Source: CAYZUC01 sp964481705
GTDB lineage: Bacteria > Bacillota > Clostridia > Lachnospirales > Lachnospiraceae
DNA: 47,843 nucleotides
Direction of reading: 5' to 3'
Assembly: GCA_964481705.1 (NCBI GenBank)
Contig: CAYZUC010000010.1
Span: 1-47,843, forward strand
The notes under the pieces are model-generated. The model was not told the DNA's origin, ran no database searches, and was given only the letters and a program-made list of their open reading frames with translations. Numbering within the stretch: position 1 is the first letter of the stretch; every line of letters starts with the position of its first letter. A program made the position numbers and the translations under genes. Shown one piece after another: positions 24,345 through 33,870 of the stretch.

Positions 24345-25292
24345 ATGCCAATTAAAATCGATAATTTTATGGGAGCTTTCGGATGGTATGCAAGAATCCT
24401 ATTTCCCAAGGCTGCCAGTGAAGCTTATTTAAAGCTTCAGTTTACAAAACGCAGACGCCAACAGGCTGATTATATTAATTATTTTATGAATAGCAAGACC
24501 CTTCCGCATCCTAATGTGGTAAATCTTGAAACAATTAACCGTTGCAATTCAACCTGTTCCTTTTGTACTGCTAATAAAGATGCTGATAAACGACCATTTG
24601 CAAAAATGGACGACGATTTATTCAAGAGTATCATTGACCAGTTAGCTGATTGGGGTTATAAGAATCGACTAACCCTATATGGAAACAATGAACCCTGGAT
24701 GGACACCAGAATTGTGGAGCTTCATAAGTATGCAAGAGAAAAGCTTCCAGATGCTCATATTTTCATGTCGACCAACGGACTTCTTCTCACTCCTGAGAAG
24801 GTAGATGCAATTGCTCCCTATATCAATGAGCTTATCATTAATAATTATAGTGAATCCATGAAATTACAGGAGCCTCATCAGATTGTATATGATTATATCA
24901 AGAGTAACCCTGAGAAATTCAAGAATCTAGATGCAAGAATACAGATTCGTTACCTGCATGAAGTGCTAACAAATCGTGCAGGCTCTGCTCCGAATAAGCA
25001 GGCTACCGAAAAGATCATCAAAGAAACGTGTTTGATGCCTTTTACCGATATGTGGATTGTTCCCGATGGTCGAATGGGTATCTGTTGCTGTGATAACTTC
25101 GAAGTTACTACACTTGCCGATTTGAAGACTACTCCTCTTGTGGAGGCTTGGAATTCCCCGGCATATCAAGAACTTAGAAGCAAGGTAAAGGATGGTCGTC
25201 AGAATTATCCCTTCTGCAAACACTGTGATTTCATTGACGCAGGACTAAGGATGGAAATCGTGGATAACATTATCAAATCATCTGACAAATAG
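24345..25292 (+). CDS. Radical SAM protein with SPASM-like C-terminal cluster domain
   Basis: The 315-residue protein has the radical SAM motif CNSTCSFC (Cys67, 71, 74), the following TLYGNNEPWMD strand and a C-terminal Cys-rich part: Cys229, the run GICCCDNFE (247-249) and PFCKHC (291-294). This resembles SPASM or twitch auxiliary cluster domains. Some such proteins modify peptides, sugars or cofactors; the substrate here is unknown and no peptide gene is next to it. The start at 24345 has GGAG twelve bases upstream; Met at 24327 is an alternative. It is monocistronic, with its own promoter and a shared terminator. Confidence 0.8.
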   Translation: MPIKIDNFMGAFGWYARILFPKAASEAYLKLQFTKRRRQQADYINYFMNSKTLPHPNVVNLETINRCNSTCSFCTANKDADKRPFAKMDDDLFKSIIDQLADWGYKNRLTLYGNNEPWMDTRIVELHKYAREKLPDAHIFMSTNGLLLTPEKVDAIAPYINELIINNYSESMKLQEPHQIVYDYIKSNPEKFKNLDARIQIRYLHEVLTNRAGSAPNKQATEKIIKETCLMPFTDMWIVPDGRMGICCCDNFEVTTLADLKTTPLVEAWNSPAYQELRSKVKDGRQNYPFCKHCDFIDAGLRMEIVDNIIKSSDK

Positions 25293-25300
25293 AATATAAC

Positions 25301-25330
25301 AAAAACCGGGAAATAATAATCCCGGTTTTT
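25301..25330 (+). terminator. Bidirectional terminator between convergent genes
   Basis: An 11-bp perfect stem (25301-25311 and 25320-25330) with an A-run on the left and T-run on the right can stop transcription from both the radical SAM gene (plus) and the FAD oxidoreductase gene (minus). Confidence 0.9.
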
Positions 25331-25352
25331 CTTTTACTTTTTTACTTTTCTC

Positions 25353-26906
25353 TTATTTTTCTTCGTGATATTCCTTCTCTGTATTGACATTCCAGATGTT
25401 GGTCTTGTCCTTTCTTCCGGTAAGAATATTATCTACCGTCTCAAAAGAAGTCATCATGGAATGATCAATATTATTATATCGATGCTGACCATTTCTGCCT
25501 ACGCAATAGAGATTTTCAAACTCATCCAAATATGCAATGATGTCATCCATTCTCTCATAGGTATCAAAATACGCGGGGTATGCTTTCTTCACACGCTCTA
25601 CGTGATAATCCAATACATCACCTGCTTTGTTTAGGATACCCATCTTAACAAATTCGCCAATCGCAAAGCGCCCAAAATCCTCGTCTGACATATTCCAGTA
25701 TTTATCATTCTCAAACACAAAATACTCAAGTCCAACCCATACCGTGTTTTCCAAATCCTTGACCATATATGGAGACCAGTTGTTGTAGATCTGGAAACGA
25801 CCCAGCATAACGGAACGATCGTGAACGTACACCCAATTATCTGGAACGATGTTGCCAATTGTCTTGATTTTTGTTTTATTCTTCAGATTCAGTTTCGGTA
25901 CCAGTAGTCCTACCGTCATATAATCACGATAAGGAAGTCCAGCTGCCAGCTTTGATACTGCCTTCGGAACATCATTCATCCCGGCAATCAGATCCTTTAC
26001 CGGCATGGAAGAAATCACAAGATCACCTTCCATTGTCTTCCTTTCACCATTCTCACAATAGGTAACCGAGGTAACCTTCCCATTCTCAGTGTGAATACCA
26101 GTTACTTCACAGTTCTTCAGAATCTTACCACCCATTTTCTCAATTTCAGCAGCTGTTACATCCCACAATTCACCAGGACCAAGCTTCGGGTAGCTAAATT
26201 CCTCAATCAGGGAGGTCTCTACCTTTCGGTTCTTTTTACCAGGAAGCATTTTGGAAAACATATCCTTTATAATTGCCCAAATAGATAATCCTTTTACTCT
26301 TTGAGCTCCCCATTCCGGAGATATCTCACTTGGATGTCTCCCCCAGAGATTCTCAGTATAGTTTTCGAAAAACATGGAATAGAGCTTTTTACCAAAACGA
26401 TTAATATAAAAATCCTCTAAAGAGTTCTCTTTTCTCTTGTGTACAATCGAAAAAAGATAACTGAAGCCTGCCTGAAGTGTTGTAATCAATCCCATATTGG
26501 TAAAAGTCTCCGGCTTCATGCTGATTGGATAATCATAAAACTTGGATTCGTAATAAATTCGGGAAACGCGATTTCTCGTAAGCATAACACGATCTTCCTT
26601 TTCGGGATCGGGTCCGCCCTTTTTTAATGGCATCCTTCGATTCAAAACGATATCATCATATGTGGGACGTCCCTGCATCGGCAGCATTTCCTCCCACCAG
26701 TCATTTACCTTTTTGACCTTAGAAAAGAAACGATGACCTCCCATGTCCATACGATTGCCCTTATAATTGACAGTCTTCGAAATGCCACCCATATATTCGC
26801 TTTCTTCAAATATAATGACTTCCGAATTGTTCCCATCTCTCTTTAACAGCTCATATGCTGCCGTCAATCCGGCAGGTCCTGCTCCGATAATCAGCGCTTT
26901 TCTCAT
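25353..26906 (-). CDS. NAD(P)/FAD-dependent oxidoreductase (UDP-galactopyranose mutase/protoporphyrinogen oxidase-like)
   Basis: The 517-residue flavoprotein begins with the FAD-binding motif LIIGAGPAGLTAAYELLKR and the following ESEYMGGISKTV, then GGHRFF, as in NAD(P)-binding amine-oxidase-type enzymes related to UDP-galactopyranose mutase. The C terminus has the second FAD contact NLYCVGRNGQHRYNNIDHSM. Members often act in surface polysaccharide synthesis, but the substrate cannot be told from sequence. It overlaps rpe by four bases (ATGA) and is the last gene of the long murE-led unit. Confidence 0.8.
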   Translation of the reverse strand: MRKALIIGAGPAGLTAAYELLKRDGNNSEVIIFEESEYMGGISKTVNYKGNRMDMGGHRFFSKVKKVNDWWEEMLPMQGRPTYDDIVLNRRMPLKKGGPDPEKEDRVMLTRNRVSRIYYESKFYDYPISMKPETFTNMGLITTLQAGFSYLFSIVHKRKENSLEDFYINRFGKKLYSMFFENYTENLWGRHPSEISPEWGAQRVKGLSIWAIIKDMFSKMLPGKKNRKVETSLIEEFSYPKLGPGELWDVTAAEIEKMGGKILKNCEVTGIHTENGKVTSVTYCENGERKTMEGDLVISSMPVKDLIAGMNDVPKAVSKLAAGLPYRDYMTVGLLVPKLNLKNKTKIKTIGNIVPDNWVYVHDRSVMLGRFQIYNNWSPYMVKDLENTVWVGLEYFVFENDKYWNMSDEDFGRFAIGEFVKMGILNKAGDVLDYHVERVKKAYPAYFDTYERMDDIIAYLDEFENLYCVGRNGQHRYNNIDHSMMTSFETVDNILTGRKDKTNIWNVNTEKEYHEEK

Positions 26907-27580
26907 TTACTCAATAATCCCTTCTCGTACTCATGTAAAATTGTCTTAAAGTATTTTGTATTCTCTGTTATATCTCCATGAAAGATGGATGAACCCATCA
27001 CAACAACATTGGCTCCTGCATCCAAAACAGTTCGAATATTATCCCTTGTAATTCCACCATCTACTTCAATGTCAATGTCCTTGTTGTTACGTACCAGCAT
27101 CTCGCGCAGTTCCCGAATCTTTCTGGTAGAGCTCTCAATGTATTTCTGTCCGCCAAAGCCCGGATTCACTGTCATTAATAATATCATATCCACTTCATCC
27201 AGCAAATACTCGAGACTCGATAAAGAAGTCCCTGGATTAAGCGAGATACCTACTCGAACACCGGTTTTTCGTACTTGCTTCACCGCATTTTCAACATCTC
27301 TGCAAGCTTCTGTGTGAATAGTAATGCCATCGGCTCCACACTCTACAAATTCCTGAATATAACGTTCTGGATTGCTCACCATAAGATGAACATCAAAAAA
27401 TTTCTTCGTTTCTTTCCGAATGGAACTAATTACCGGCATTCCAAATGAAATACTCGGAACAAAATCACCATCCATTACATCAATGTGAATATAGTCTGCA
27501 CCAGCCACATCCGTCTGCCTAATCTGTTCTCCCAGCCTGCCAAAATCTGCTGCCAGGATAGAGGGGGATAATTTGTACAT
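26903..27580 (-). CDS. rpe: Ribulose-phosphate 3-epimerase
   Basis: The 225-residue TIM-barrel enzyme interconverts ribulose 5-phosphate and xylulose 5-phosphate in the pentose phosphate pathway. Signatures: LSPSILAADFGRLGEQI, HIDVMDGDFVPSISFG, DVHLMVSNPE, MTVNPGFGGQKYI and the phosphate-binding VDGGITRDN and VMGSSIF. It follows rsgA by 21 bases, a common pairing in Firmicutes. Confidence 0.97.
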   Translation of the reverse strand: MYKLSPSILAADFGRLGEQIRQTDVAGADYIHIDVMDGDFVPSISFGMPVISSIRKETKKFFDVHLMVSNPERYIQEFVECGADGITIHTEACRDVENAVKQVRKTGVRVGISLNPGTSLSSLEYLLDEVDMILLMTVNPGFGGQKYIESSTRKIRELREMLVRNNKDIDIEVDGGITRDNIRTVLDAGANVVVMGSSIFHGDITENTKYFKTILHEYEKGLLSK

Positions 27581-27601
27581 AATTTTCTCCGTTCCTGCAC
27601 C

Positions 27602-28480
27602 TTAATATCTTTTTTTGTCTTTCCGTTCTTCATATAATAAAACGTAATTCTCGTACCTGGATCTGCTTATTTCCCCATTTTCCAAAGCAGCCTTTATCCC
27701 ACATTCTTTTTCTCTTATGTGTGTGCATCCTTGAAATCTGCAGTCCTTCTCATGTGCTGCAAATTCGCGGAAATAATTCCATAGCTTCTCTTTTGGAACC
27801 TCATCTATCGCAATAGAGCTAAAACCCGGTGTGTCCATTACATAGGTCTCAGCACCCATAGCAATCAATTCTGAATGGCGTGTCGTATGCTTGCCACGTT
27901 CTATTTTCGTGCTGATCATCCCCGTCTGCATGGTAATATCATCCTGCAACAGATTGATCAAGGATGATTTTCCAACTCCCGAAGGACCTGCTACCGTAGA
28001 AGTCCTGTTCTGTAATTCTCGCTTCAACTGGTCAATCCCCTCATGTGTCTTTGCACTTGTGAGGATGACTCGATATCCTGCTTTTTGATAAATCTGAAGG
28101 ATTTTCTGTGATTGTTCCATCGAAGCCAAATCACATTTATTCAAACAAATCAACGTATCTACCTGTTCTATTTCCATACGAATGAGAAATCGATCCAGAA
28201 GATTGAGATTAATCTCCGGTTTTGTAATTGCAAAAATAACCACGGATTGATCTACATTAGCAACCGCAGGGCGTAATAGTACACTCTTGCGTTCCATAAT
28301 CTCGACAACGTTTCCCTCTTTCGTCTCCTCAGAAAGTATTTCTATCTTAACAAAGTCGCCAACAAGCGGTTTCATGTGACGGATACGAAATATTCCTTTT
28401 GCCCTGCATTCATATATGTTTCCCGACTCAGTCTTTACATAATAGAATCCGGCAATCCCTTTTACTATCTTACCTGTCAT
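27602..28480 (-). CDS. rsgA: Small ribosomal subunit biogenesis GTPase RsgA
   Basis: This 292-residue circularly permuted GTPase matures the 30S subunit. An N-terminal OB fold (KPLVGDFVKIEIL) is followed by G4 (LNKCDL), G5 (TSAKT), then G1 (AGPSGVGKSSLIN), G2 region and G3 (MDTPGFSS), the permuted order typical of RsgA. The C-terminal zinc site CRFQGCTHIREKECG is intact. It begins three bases after prkC and precedes rpe. Confidence 0.97.
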   Translation of the reverse strand: MTGKIVKGIAGFYYVKTESGNIYECRAKGIFRIRHMKPLVGDFVKIEILSEETKEGNVVEIMERKSVLLRPAVANVDQSVVIFAITKPEINLNLLDRFLIRMEIEQVDTLICLNKCDLASMEQSQKILQIYQKAGYRVILTSAKTHEGIDQLKRELQNRTSTVAGPSGVGKSSLINLLQDDITMQTGMISTKIERGKHTTRHSELIAMGAETYVMDTPGFSSIAIDEVPKEKLWNYFREFAAHEKDCRFQGCTHIREKECGIKAALENGEISRSRYENYVLLYEERKDKKRY

Positions 28481-28483
28481 TCA

Positions 28484-30637
28484 CTACTCCTGCTGAAACG
28501 CCACCTGTTGATAATCTGATTTCACTTCCTGTTTCATTCCTGTAGACACACTTCCATCATCATTTTGCTGTTCGACCGGTGTCGAAACAGTATATGTGAC
28601 TGTAATTACGCCGGATCCCTCACCGGTAATACCTGTCAGATTAATCCCCACCGGAAATGCAGATACATTTGTTTTAAAGAGTACTGCATTGGTACCAGCC
28701 TGTGTTAATACCACCTCGGCGCTTCCACCTTGATAAGCAGAAGGGGCATTTACATTAAAATTACATTTATAGGTGACCACCTGTGAGCCCATACTGATGG
28801 TGAAGTTCACGCTTGTTCCCTCATCTACGGAAACCCCTGGCGAGTAACTCTGTGAAATAACACATCCCATAGGTACGATGTCGCTATATGCCTGATCAAT
28901 CGTCGTCCACGTAAGTCCTGCTGCTGTAAGTAAAGCTTTTGCATCTGCTTCTGTCTGTAAACGAATATCCGGAACAGAAACTGCCTTGGAAGATTTTCCA
29001 GTACTGATGATAACGCTGACTACGCTTCCCTTTTCCGCACTCTGTCCATCACTCGGGTTCTGGGAAACAACATTTCCTTTCGGAACAGAATCACTTGGAG
29101 ACTCTTCCTTCTGCATCTGGAATCCTTCATTCTCCAATGCCACTCTTGCTTCTGCCTCTGTTTTACCAATTACAGAAGGCACTACAACGCCATCTGCTCC
29201 AGAGCTTACCGCAAGTTCGACAACACTTCCCTCTGCGATTTTCTCCCCTTCCGCGACATTCTGAGAAATTACATTATCCTTTGCCACAGTCGCAGAAGTC
29301 TCATACGTAGCCTGCACCTCTAGTCCCATACCACGTAACGTGGTTTTCGCTTCATCGAAATTCTTTCCTACTACATTAATCATGGTAATATTTGCTTCCA
29401 ATTCTTCTCCACTAACAGTAGAAGAACCGCTCTTAAATACACCACCTAACTTCTGTCCCAATACAATCACCAGTACGAAAACAATGATAACTGCTACCGC
29501 AATTCCCATGATTGCCATAATTTTTTCCATCTTGGGATCAATATCGTCATCATCTTCGTCATCATCCTCATCATCAATTTCTTCGTAATAGCGTTTACTC
29601 TTGGTACTATGAGAAGATTTCTTTGATTTTCTGACCGGATATTCCTCCTCTCGAGTAGCTCTGGAAGATTTCTTCGGTCGATCATAAGCACGCAGAACTT
29701 CTTCATCGAGATCCATCTGTTCTGTCTGACGCTTGATAACACGCATTTCATCCTCAGAAATCATTTTTGTGGCCGCCTGACTTCCACCCAAAGGAATCAT
29801 TTTCACAAAATTCTCATCCGGTGCAATTAAGGATTTTTTCAAATCTACGATCAGCTCTGTCATAGACTGATATCTGCGATCCGGATTCTTTTGACAGCAT
29901 TTAAAAATAATCTGTTCCACACTGACCGGAATATCATCTACGTAGGAACGCGGGGAAGGCAATTCATCCTGTATATGCTTAATAGCTATAGCAACTGTTG
30001 TATCTCCATCAAAGGGCACACGTCCTGTCAGCATCTCAAACATGGTAATTCCTAAAGAATAGATATCACTCTTTTCATCACTGTAGCCTCCCCTGGCCTG
30101 CTCTGGAGAGGTATAATGAACAGAACCCATTGCATTTGATGTAATGGTATTACTCGTCGCTGCACGTGCTATACCAAAATCAGTAACCTTAACCTTTCCT
30201 TCTTTTGATATGATTATATTTTGGGGTTTAATATCTCTGTGAATAATATGGTTGTTATGCGCGGACTCAATACCCATGCTTACCTGAATGGCAATACTGA
30301 TAGCCTCTTTTACAGACAGACGAAGCTTCTTCTCAATATAATGCTTGAGTGTAATTCCTTCGACCAGCTCCATAATAATATAGTGATTACCCTCATCTTC
30401 TCCAACATCATAAACATTTACGATATTGGGATGCATTAATCCAGCCGCGGATTGTGCTTCTATTCGGAATTTCGATACAAAATTCTTATTCTCACTAAAT
30501 TCCTGTTTTAATATCTTAACTGCTACAAATCGATTTAACTTGTGATCTTTTGCTTTGTAAACATTGGACATTCCTCCAGACCCAATTTTACTTACAATCT
30601 CATATCTATCACCAAGTACTGTTCCTTCTTTGATCAT
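28484..30637 (-). CDS. prkC: PASTA-domain serine/threonine protein kinase (PrkC/Stk1 type)
   Basis: The 717-residue receptor kinase has a cytoplasmic Hanks-type kinase domain (GSGGMSNVY, Lys41, HRDIKPQN with catalytic Asp135, DFG 153-155, SPEQARGG), a basic Ser-rich linker, a striking acidic tract (about 354-366), one membrane segment (about 373-393) and three extracellular PASTA repeats (from about 418), then a further beta domain. It senses peptidoglycan fragments and phosphorylates division and wall proteins. The start MIKEGTVLGDRYE has GGAGG five bases upstream. Its phosphatase partner gene lies 55 bases upstream. Confidence 0.96.
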   Translation of the reverse strand: MIKEGTVLGDRYEIVSKIGSGGMSNVYKAKDHKLNRFVAVKILKQEFSENKNFVSKFRIEAQSAAGLMHPNIVNVYDVGEDEGNHYIIMELVEGITLKHYIEKKLRLSVKEAISIAIQVSMGIESAHNNHIIHRDIKPQNIIISKEGKVKVTDFGIARAATSNTITSNAMGSVHYTSPEQARGGYSDEKSDIYSLGITMFEMLTGRVPFDGDTTVAIAIKHIQDELPSPRSYVDDIPVSVEQIIFKCCQKNPDRRYQSMTELIVDLKKSLIAPDENFVKMIPLGGSQAATKMISEDEMRVIKRQTEQMDLDEEVLRAYDRPKKSSRATREEEYPVRKSKKSSHSTKSKRYYEEIDDEDDDEDDDDIDPKMEKIMAIMGIAVAVIIVFVLVIVLGQKLGGVFKSGSSTVSGEELEANITMINVVGKNFDEAKTTLRGMGLEVQATYETSATVAKDNVISQNVAEGEKIAEGSVVELAVSSGADGVVVPSVIGKTEAEARVALENEGFQMQKEESPSDSVPKGNVVSQNPSDGQSAEKGSVVSVIISTGKSSKAVSVPDIRLQTEADAKALLTAAGLTWTTIDQAYSDIVPMGCVISQSYSPGVSVDEGTSVNFTISMGSQVVTYKCNFNVNAPSAYQGGSAEVVLTQAGTNAVLFKTNVSAFPVGINLTGITGEGSGVITVTYTVSTPVEQQNDDGSVSTGMKQEVKSDYQQVAFQQE

Positions 30638-30692
30638 ACTATCCTCCATGTCGGTGCTTTCTTGCTTCGTAAACCGAAATCTACTCGGACAA

Positions 30693-31436
30693 TCAATCTA
30701 TATCCTCATCGGCAAATGGTTCAATAATAATTACTGCAATATTATCCCTGCCACCGTTTTTATTTGCAGTTTTAATTAACTCTTCTGCCTTTTCCACAAC
30801 ATCTCTTTGACCATTTAGAATCATACGTATCTCTTCATCTTCGATCATATTGGAAAGGCCATCGGAACACATCAAAATAAGATCACCGACTTTTAGCTTT
30901 ATGTCAAAGAAATCAATTTTGACCTCTTCAGAAGCGCCTACCGCCCGGGTGATAATATTCTTATCCGGATGCGTTCTTGCGCTGTCACGGTCGATTTTAC
31001 CCATTTGAACCATCTCCTCTACCAAAGAATGGTCCCGGGTAATCTGATTAATGGATTCATCAATCAAATACAATCTGCTGTCACCAACATTAGCTACATA
31101 CAGGTAGTTATCGATAATAGTAGCTACGACAACTGTTGTGCCCATGCCCTCATAGGCTTCCGTCTCTAATGATTTCTCTCTTATTCTGTTATTTGCTACT
31201 TCAATCGCTGCACGAATGCTCTTAATTGGGTTGGATTCCTCACATTGTTGTATCTCATCTACGATAATCTGAGTTGTATTCCTCGAGGCATAATCACCTG
31301 CGTTATGCCCTCCCATTCCATCTGCTACAATAAACAGGTTCGGAAGCTTTCCTACCGGAGTCTCTGATGTAAATACATAATCCTGATTCAATTTTCGCCG
31401 CAATCCTACGTCTGTCATGGAAAACGTCTTTAACAT
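30693..31436 (-). CDS. prpC: PP2C-type serine/threonine phosphatase (PrpC/Stp)
   Basis: The 247-residue PPM-family phosphatase reverses PrkC phosphorylation. Metal-binding motifs are complete: RKLNQDYV, VADGMGGHNAGDYAS, VGDSRLYLI, CSDGLSNMI and GGRDNIAVIII. The ATG at 31436 shares one base with the rlmN stop (TGATG) and has AAGGAG seven bases upstream, so it is translationally coupled. The rlmN-prpC-prkC-rsgA-rpe order is a classic Firmicutes arrangement. Confidence 0.96.
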   Translation of the reverse strand: MLKTFSMTDVGLRRKLNQDYVFTSETPVGKLPNLFIVADGMGGHNAGDYASRNTTQIIVDEIQQCEESNPIKSIRAAIEVANNRIREKSLETEAYEGMGTTVVVATIIDNYLYVANVGDSRLYLIDESINQITRDHSLVEEMVQMGKIDRDSARTHPDKNIITRAVGASEEVKIDFFDIKLKVGDLILMCSDGLSNMIEDEEIRMILNGQRDVVEKAEELIKTANKNGGRDNIAVIIIEPFADEDID

Positions 31437-32488
31437 CAACTGTCTCCTTCCTGGTTTTCTTCCTGGTACCTACGACGCAATTGTCCGCAAGCACCGTCAA
31501 TATCCCTGCCCATTTCCCTTCTAATAGTAACATTTATTTTGTTTTTTTCAAGTTTATTTTTGAAGTTGAGAATACTATGCTGGTCGGATTGTACATAACT
31601 ACGCTCTTTAATCGGGTTTACAGGTATTAAATTAATATGGCAGTTTTGACCACGGAGCAGCTTCACCAGATGACTGACATCCTCATCTTTATCATTTACT
31701 CCACCCACCAGACTATATTCAAAAGTAATTCTTCTTCCTGTTTTTTTGAAATAATACTTACATACCTCCATCAATTCAGAAAGGCTGTATTTCTTTGCAA
31801 TAGGCATCAATTCCTGACGTTTCTCATCTGTAGCTGCATGTAGCGACAAGGCTAGTGTTATCTGAAATCCAAGATCTGCGAGCTGCTCCATTTTAGGAAC
31901 CAGTCCGCAGGTAGATACCGTCAGATTACGCTGACTGATATGAAGGCCATTCTCGTCCGTCAACAATCGGATAAATTTCACAAGATTATCATAGTTGTCT
32001 AATGGCTCTCCACTCCCCATCACAACAACATTCGATACGCGTTCTCCTGTTATGCGTTCTATGGAATAAATTTGATCCAGCATTTCAGAAGGGGTAAGAG
32101 AACGAATCATACCATCTATTGTGGATGCACAAAAGCGGCATCCCATTCTGCATCCCACTTGTGATGATATACACACAGAATTGCCATGCTTATACTGCAT
32201 CCAAACACTCTCTATTTGATTCCCGTCCTCCAGTTCAAAAAGAAATTTTTTCGTTCCATCTATTTTCGAGGTCTGTTCCAGAATAGGAGTCAAATGAACA
32301 AGATTGTACTGCATAGCAAGCTTTTCGCGTGTCACCTTGGAGATATTCGTCATCTCATCAAAGGTTTCGACATGTCGGATATGCATCCATTCGTATATCT
32401 GCCTTGCACGAAATGACTTCTCTCCAATTTGTTCCATATGCAGTTTCAATTCATCCAAATCCATGGACTTAATATCCAGTAATTCCAT
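31436..32488 (-). CDS. rlmN: Dual-specificity 23S rRNA/tRNA adenine-C2 methyltransferase RlmN
   Basis: The 350-residue radical SAM enzyme methylates C2 of A2503 in 23S rRNA and of A37 in some tRNAs. The cluster motif CRMGCRFC has Cys113, Cys117 and Cys120, preceded by VCISSQVG. The accepted GEPLDN motif and the catalytic Cys in DIDGACGQL near the C terminus, which forms the methyl-Cys crosslink, are present. Length is typical for RlmN. Confidence 0.97.
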   Translation of the reverse strand: MELLDIKSMDLDELKLHMEQIGEKSFRARQIYEWMHIRHVETFDEMTNISKVTREKLAMQYNLVHLTPILEQTSKIDGTKKFLFELEDGNQIESVWMQYKHGNSVCISSQVGCRMGCRFCASTIDGMIRSLTPSEMLDQIYSIERITGERVSNVVVMGSGEPLDNYDNLVKFIRLLTDENGLHISQRNLTVSTCGLVPKMEQLADLGFQITLALSLHAATDEKRQELMPIAKKYSLSELMEVCKYYFKKTGRRITFEYSLVGGVNDKDEDVSHLVKLLRGQNCHINLIPVNPIKERSYVQSDQHSILNFKNKLEKNKINVTIRREMGRDIDGACGQLRRRYQEENQEGDS

Positions 32489-32529
32489 TATGACTCCACT
32501 TCTATCCTATGAGTTCTTTCTTATTTTAA

Positions 32530-33870
32530 TCACTTTTTTCGATACTTTGTTATAAAAAAGCCGTCACAGGGATCCATGCCCTGAAGCAATTGTATGTAGC
32601 CATCTTCTCCAGTTCTTCCCTGTAGCACCTTAGGAAGGTCCCGTTCGATGGATACCGCCTCAAATGGAAGGTTCTCCAGAATAAATCTACGATTATCCTC
32701 GTTCTCTTCCTGCGTAACGGTACAGGTACTGTAAATCAATGTTCCTCCTGGCTTTACAAAATCTGCAACATTCTTCAGAATCTCCTTCTGAAGCTTTGCC
32801 AGTTCCAATACCTTCTCCTGACTTGCTTTCAGCTTTAAATCATTCTTTCTTCCCAGTACGCCAAGTCCGGAGCAGGGCAAATCTGCAATTACCAAATCTG
32901 CACTTTCATAATCAGATTCCGAGGGTATTAATGCATCCCGCACCTCGGGAATAACGCAAGATGCCCCCAATCTGTGCTTATTTTCTTCAATAAAATCTAC
33001 TTTGTTCTGTGTAATATCTCTAGCTATTACTTGTCCCCGGTTGCCCATCGTATCCGCAACATGAAGGCTCTTTCCACCTGGTGCTGCACATACATCAATG
33101 ACCTTTTGTCCGGGCTTCGCTCCGGCAACTGCTCCAACAAGAATAGAGCTCAGATCCTGAACTGCAAATCGTCCTTCTTGAAAGCTCTTCAATAACGATA
33201 GGGAATCAAAACCTTCTATTTCAAATGCATCCGGAAAAAAAGAGGTTTGGCGAACGATCACGCCTTCCCCTTTCAAAGATGCTATCATCTCCTCTGTGGT
33301 ATTACGAATATGATTACATCGGATGATACAGGCTCCCTTTTCTAAAGATGCACACAACATGGCTTTTGTACTTTCTGACCCGTATTGCTCCTTCCATTTC
33401 AAAACAATCCATTCCGGCATGGAATAAGCAATCGAAAGATTAGGAAATGTGATCTCATCCTTTTTTCGTGCCACGTTTCGAAGCACTCCATTTACAAATC
33501 CCTTAAGGTTATGAAATCCTTTCTTTTCTGCAAGCTTGACTGCTTCATTGCATACTGCGGAATCTGGAACCTGAGTCATATACTGTATCTGATAAACACT
33601 CATGCGCAAAATTTCGCGAATTACCGGTTTCATTTTCCGTACAGGTGTCTTGGAGAATTGATTTAAAATATAATCAATCGTAATCTGTCTTTCCAAAGTC
33701 CCTTCAGCGATAATTTTGATAAAGGAACGGTCTTTATTATCCAGAAACTGATACTTATCCAAAACATTACGGATTACAATATGACTGTATTGACCCTCTT
33801 TGTTAACTTCGAGCAAAATACCTAATATTAATTCTCTCGTATTCGTCGAAGATTGTTTTCCATTAGTCAC
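32530..33870 (-). CDS. rsmB: 16S rRNA (cytosine-967-C5) methyltransferase RsmB
   Basis: The 446-residue protein has an N-terminal NusB-like RNA-binding domain (TRELILGILLEVNKEGQYSHIVI) and a C-terminal SAM methyltransferase domain with VCAAPGGKSLH, ADLPCSGLGVLGRKND and the catalytic TC of STCTV. A GTG at 33870 is taken as start: GGGGG lies eight bases upstream, and the start overlaps the end of the metallopeptidase gene by eight bases. The longer frame to 33942 would run inside that neighbour. Confidence 0.94.
   Translation of the reverse strand: MTNGKQSSTNTRELILGILLEVNKEGQYSHIVIRNVLDKYQFLDNKDRSFIKIIAEGTLERQITIDYILNQFSKTPVRKMKPVIREILRMSVYQIQYMTQVPDSAVCNEAVKLAEKKGFHNLKGFVNGVLRNVARKKDEITFPNLSIAYSMPEWIVLKWKEQYGSESTKAMLCASLEKGACIIRCNHIRNTTEEMIASLKGEGVIVRQTSFFPDAFEIEGFDSLSLLKSFQEGRFAVQDLSSILVGAVAGAKPGQKVIDVCAAPGGKSLHVADTMGNRGQVIARDITQNKVDFIEENKHRLGASCVIPEVRDALIPSESDYESADLVIADLPCSGLGVLGRKNDLKLKASQEKVLELAKLQKEILKNVADFVKPGGTLIYSTCTVTQEENEDNRRFILENLPFEAVSIERDLPKVLQGRTGEDGYIQLLQGMDPCDGFFITKYRKK

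Noticed and set aside
29520..29590. Asp/Glu-rich tract in PrkC from repeated GAT/GAC codons, as a possible assembly artefact or unstable repeat
   Set aside because: The frame stays open, codons are mixed, and acidic linkers before the membrane segment are plausible in this kinase family.
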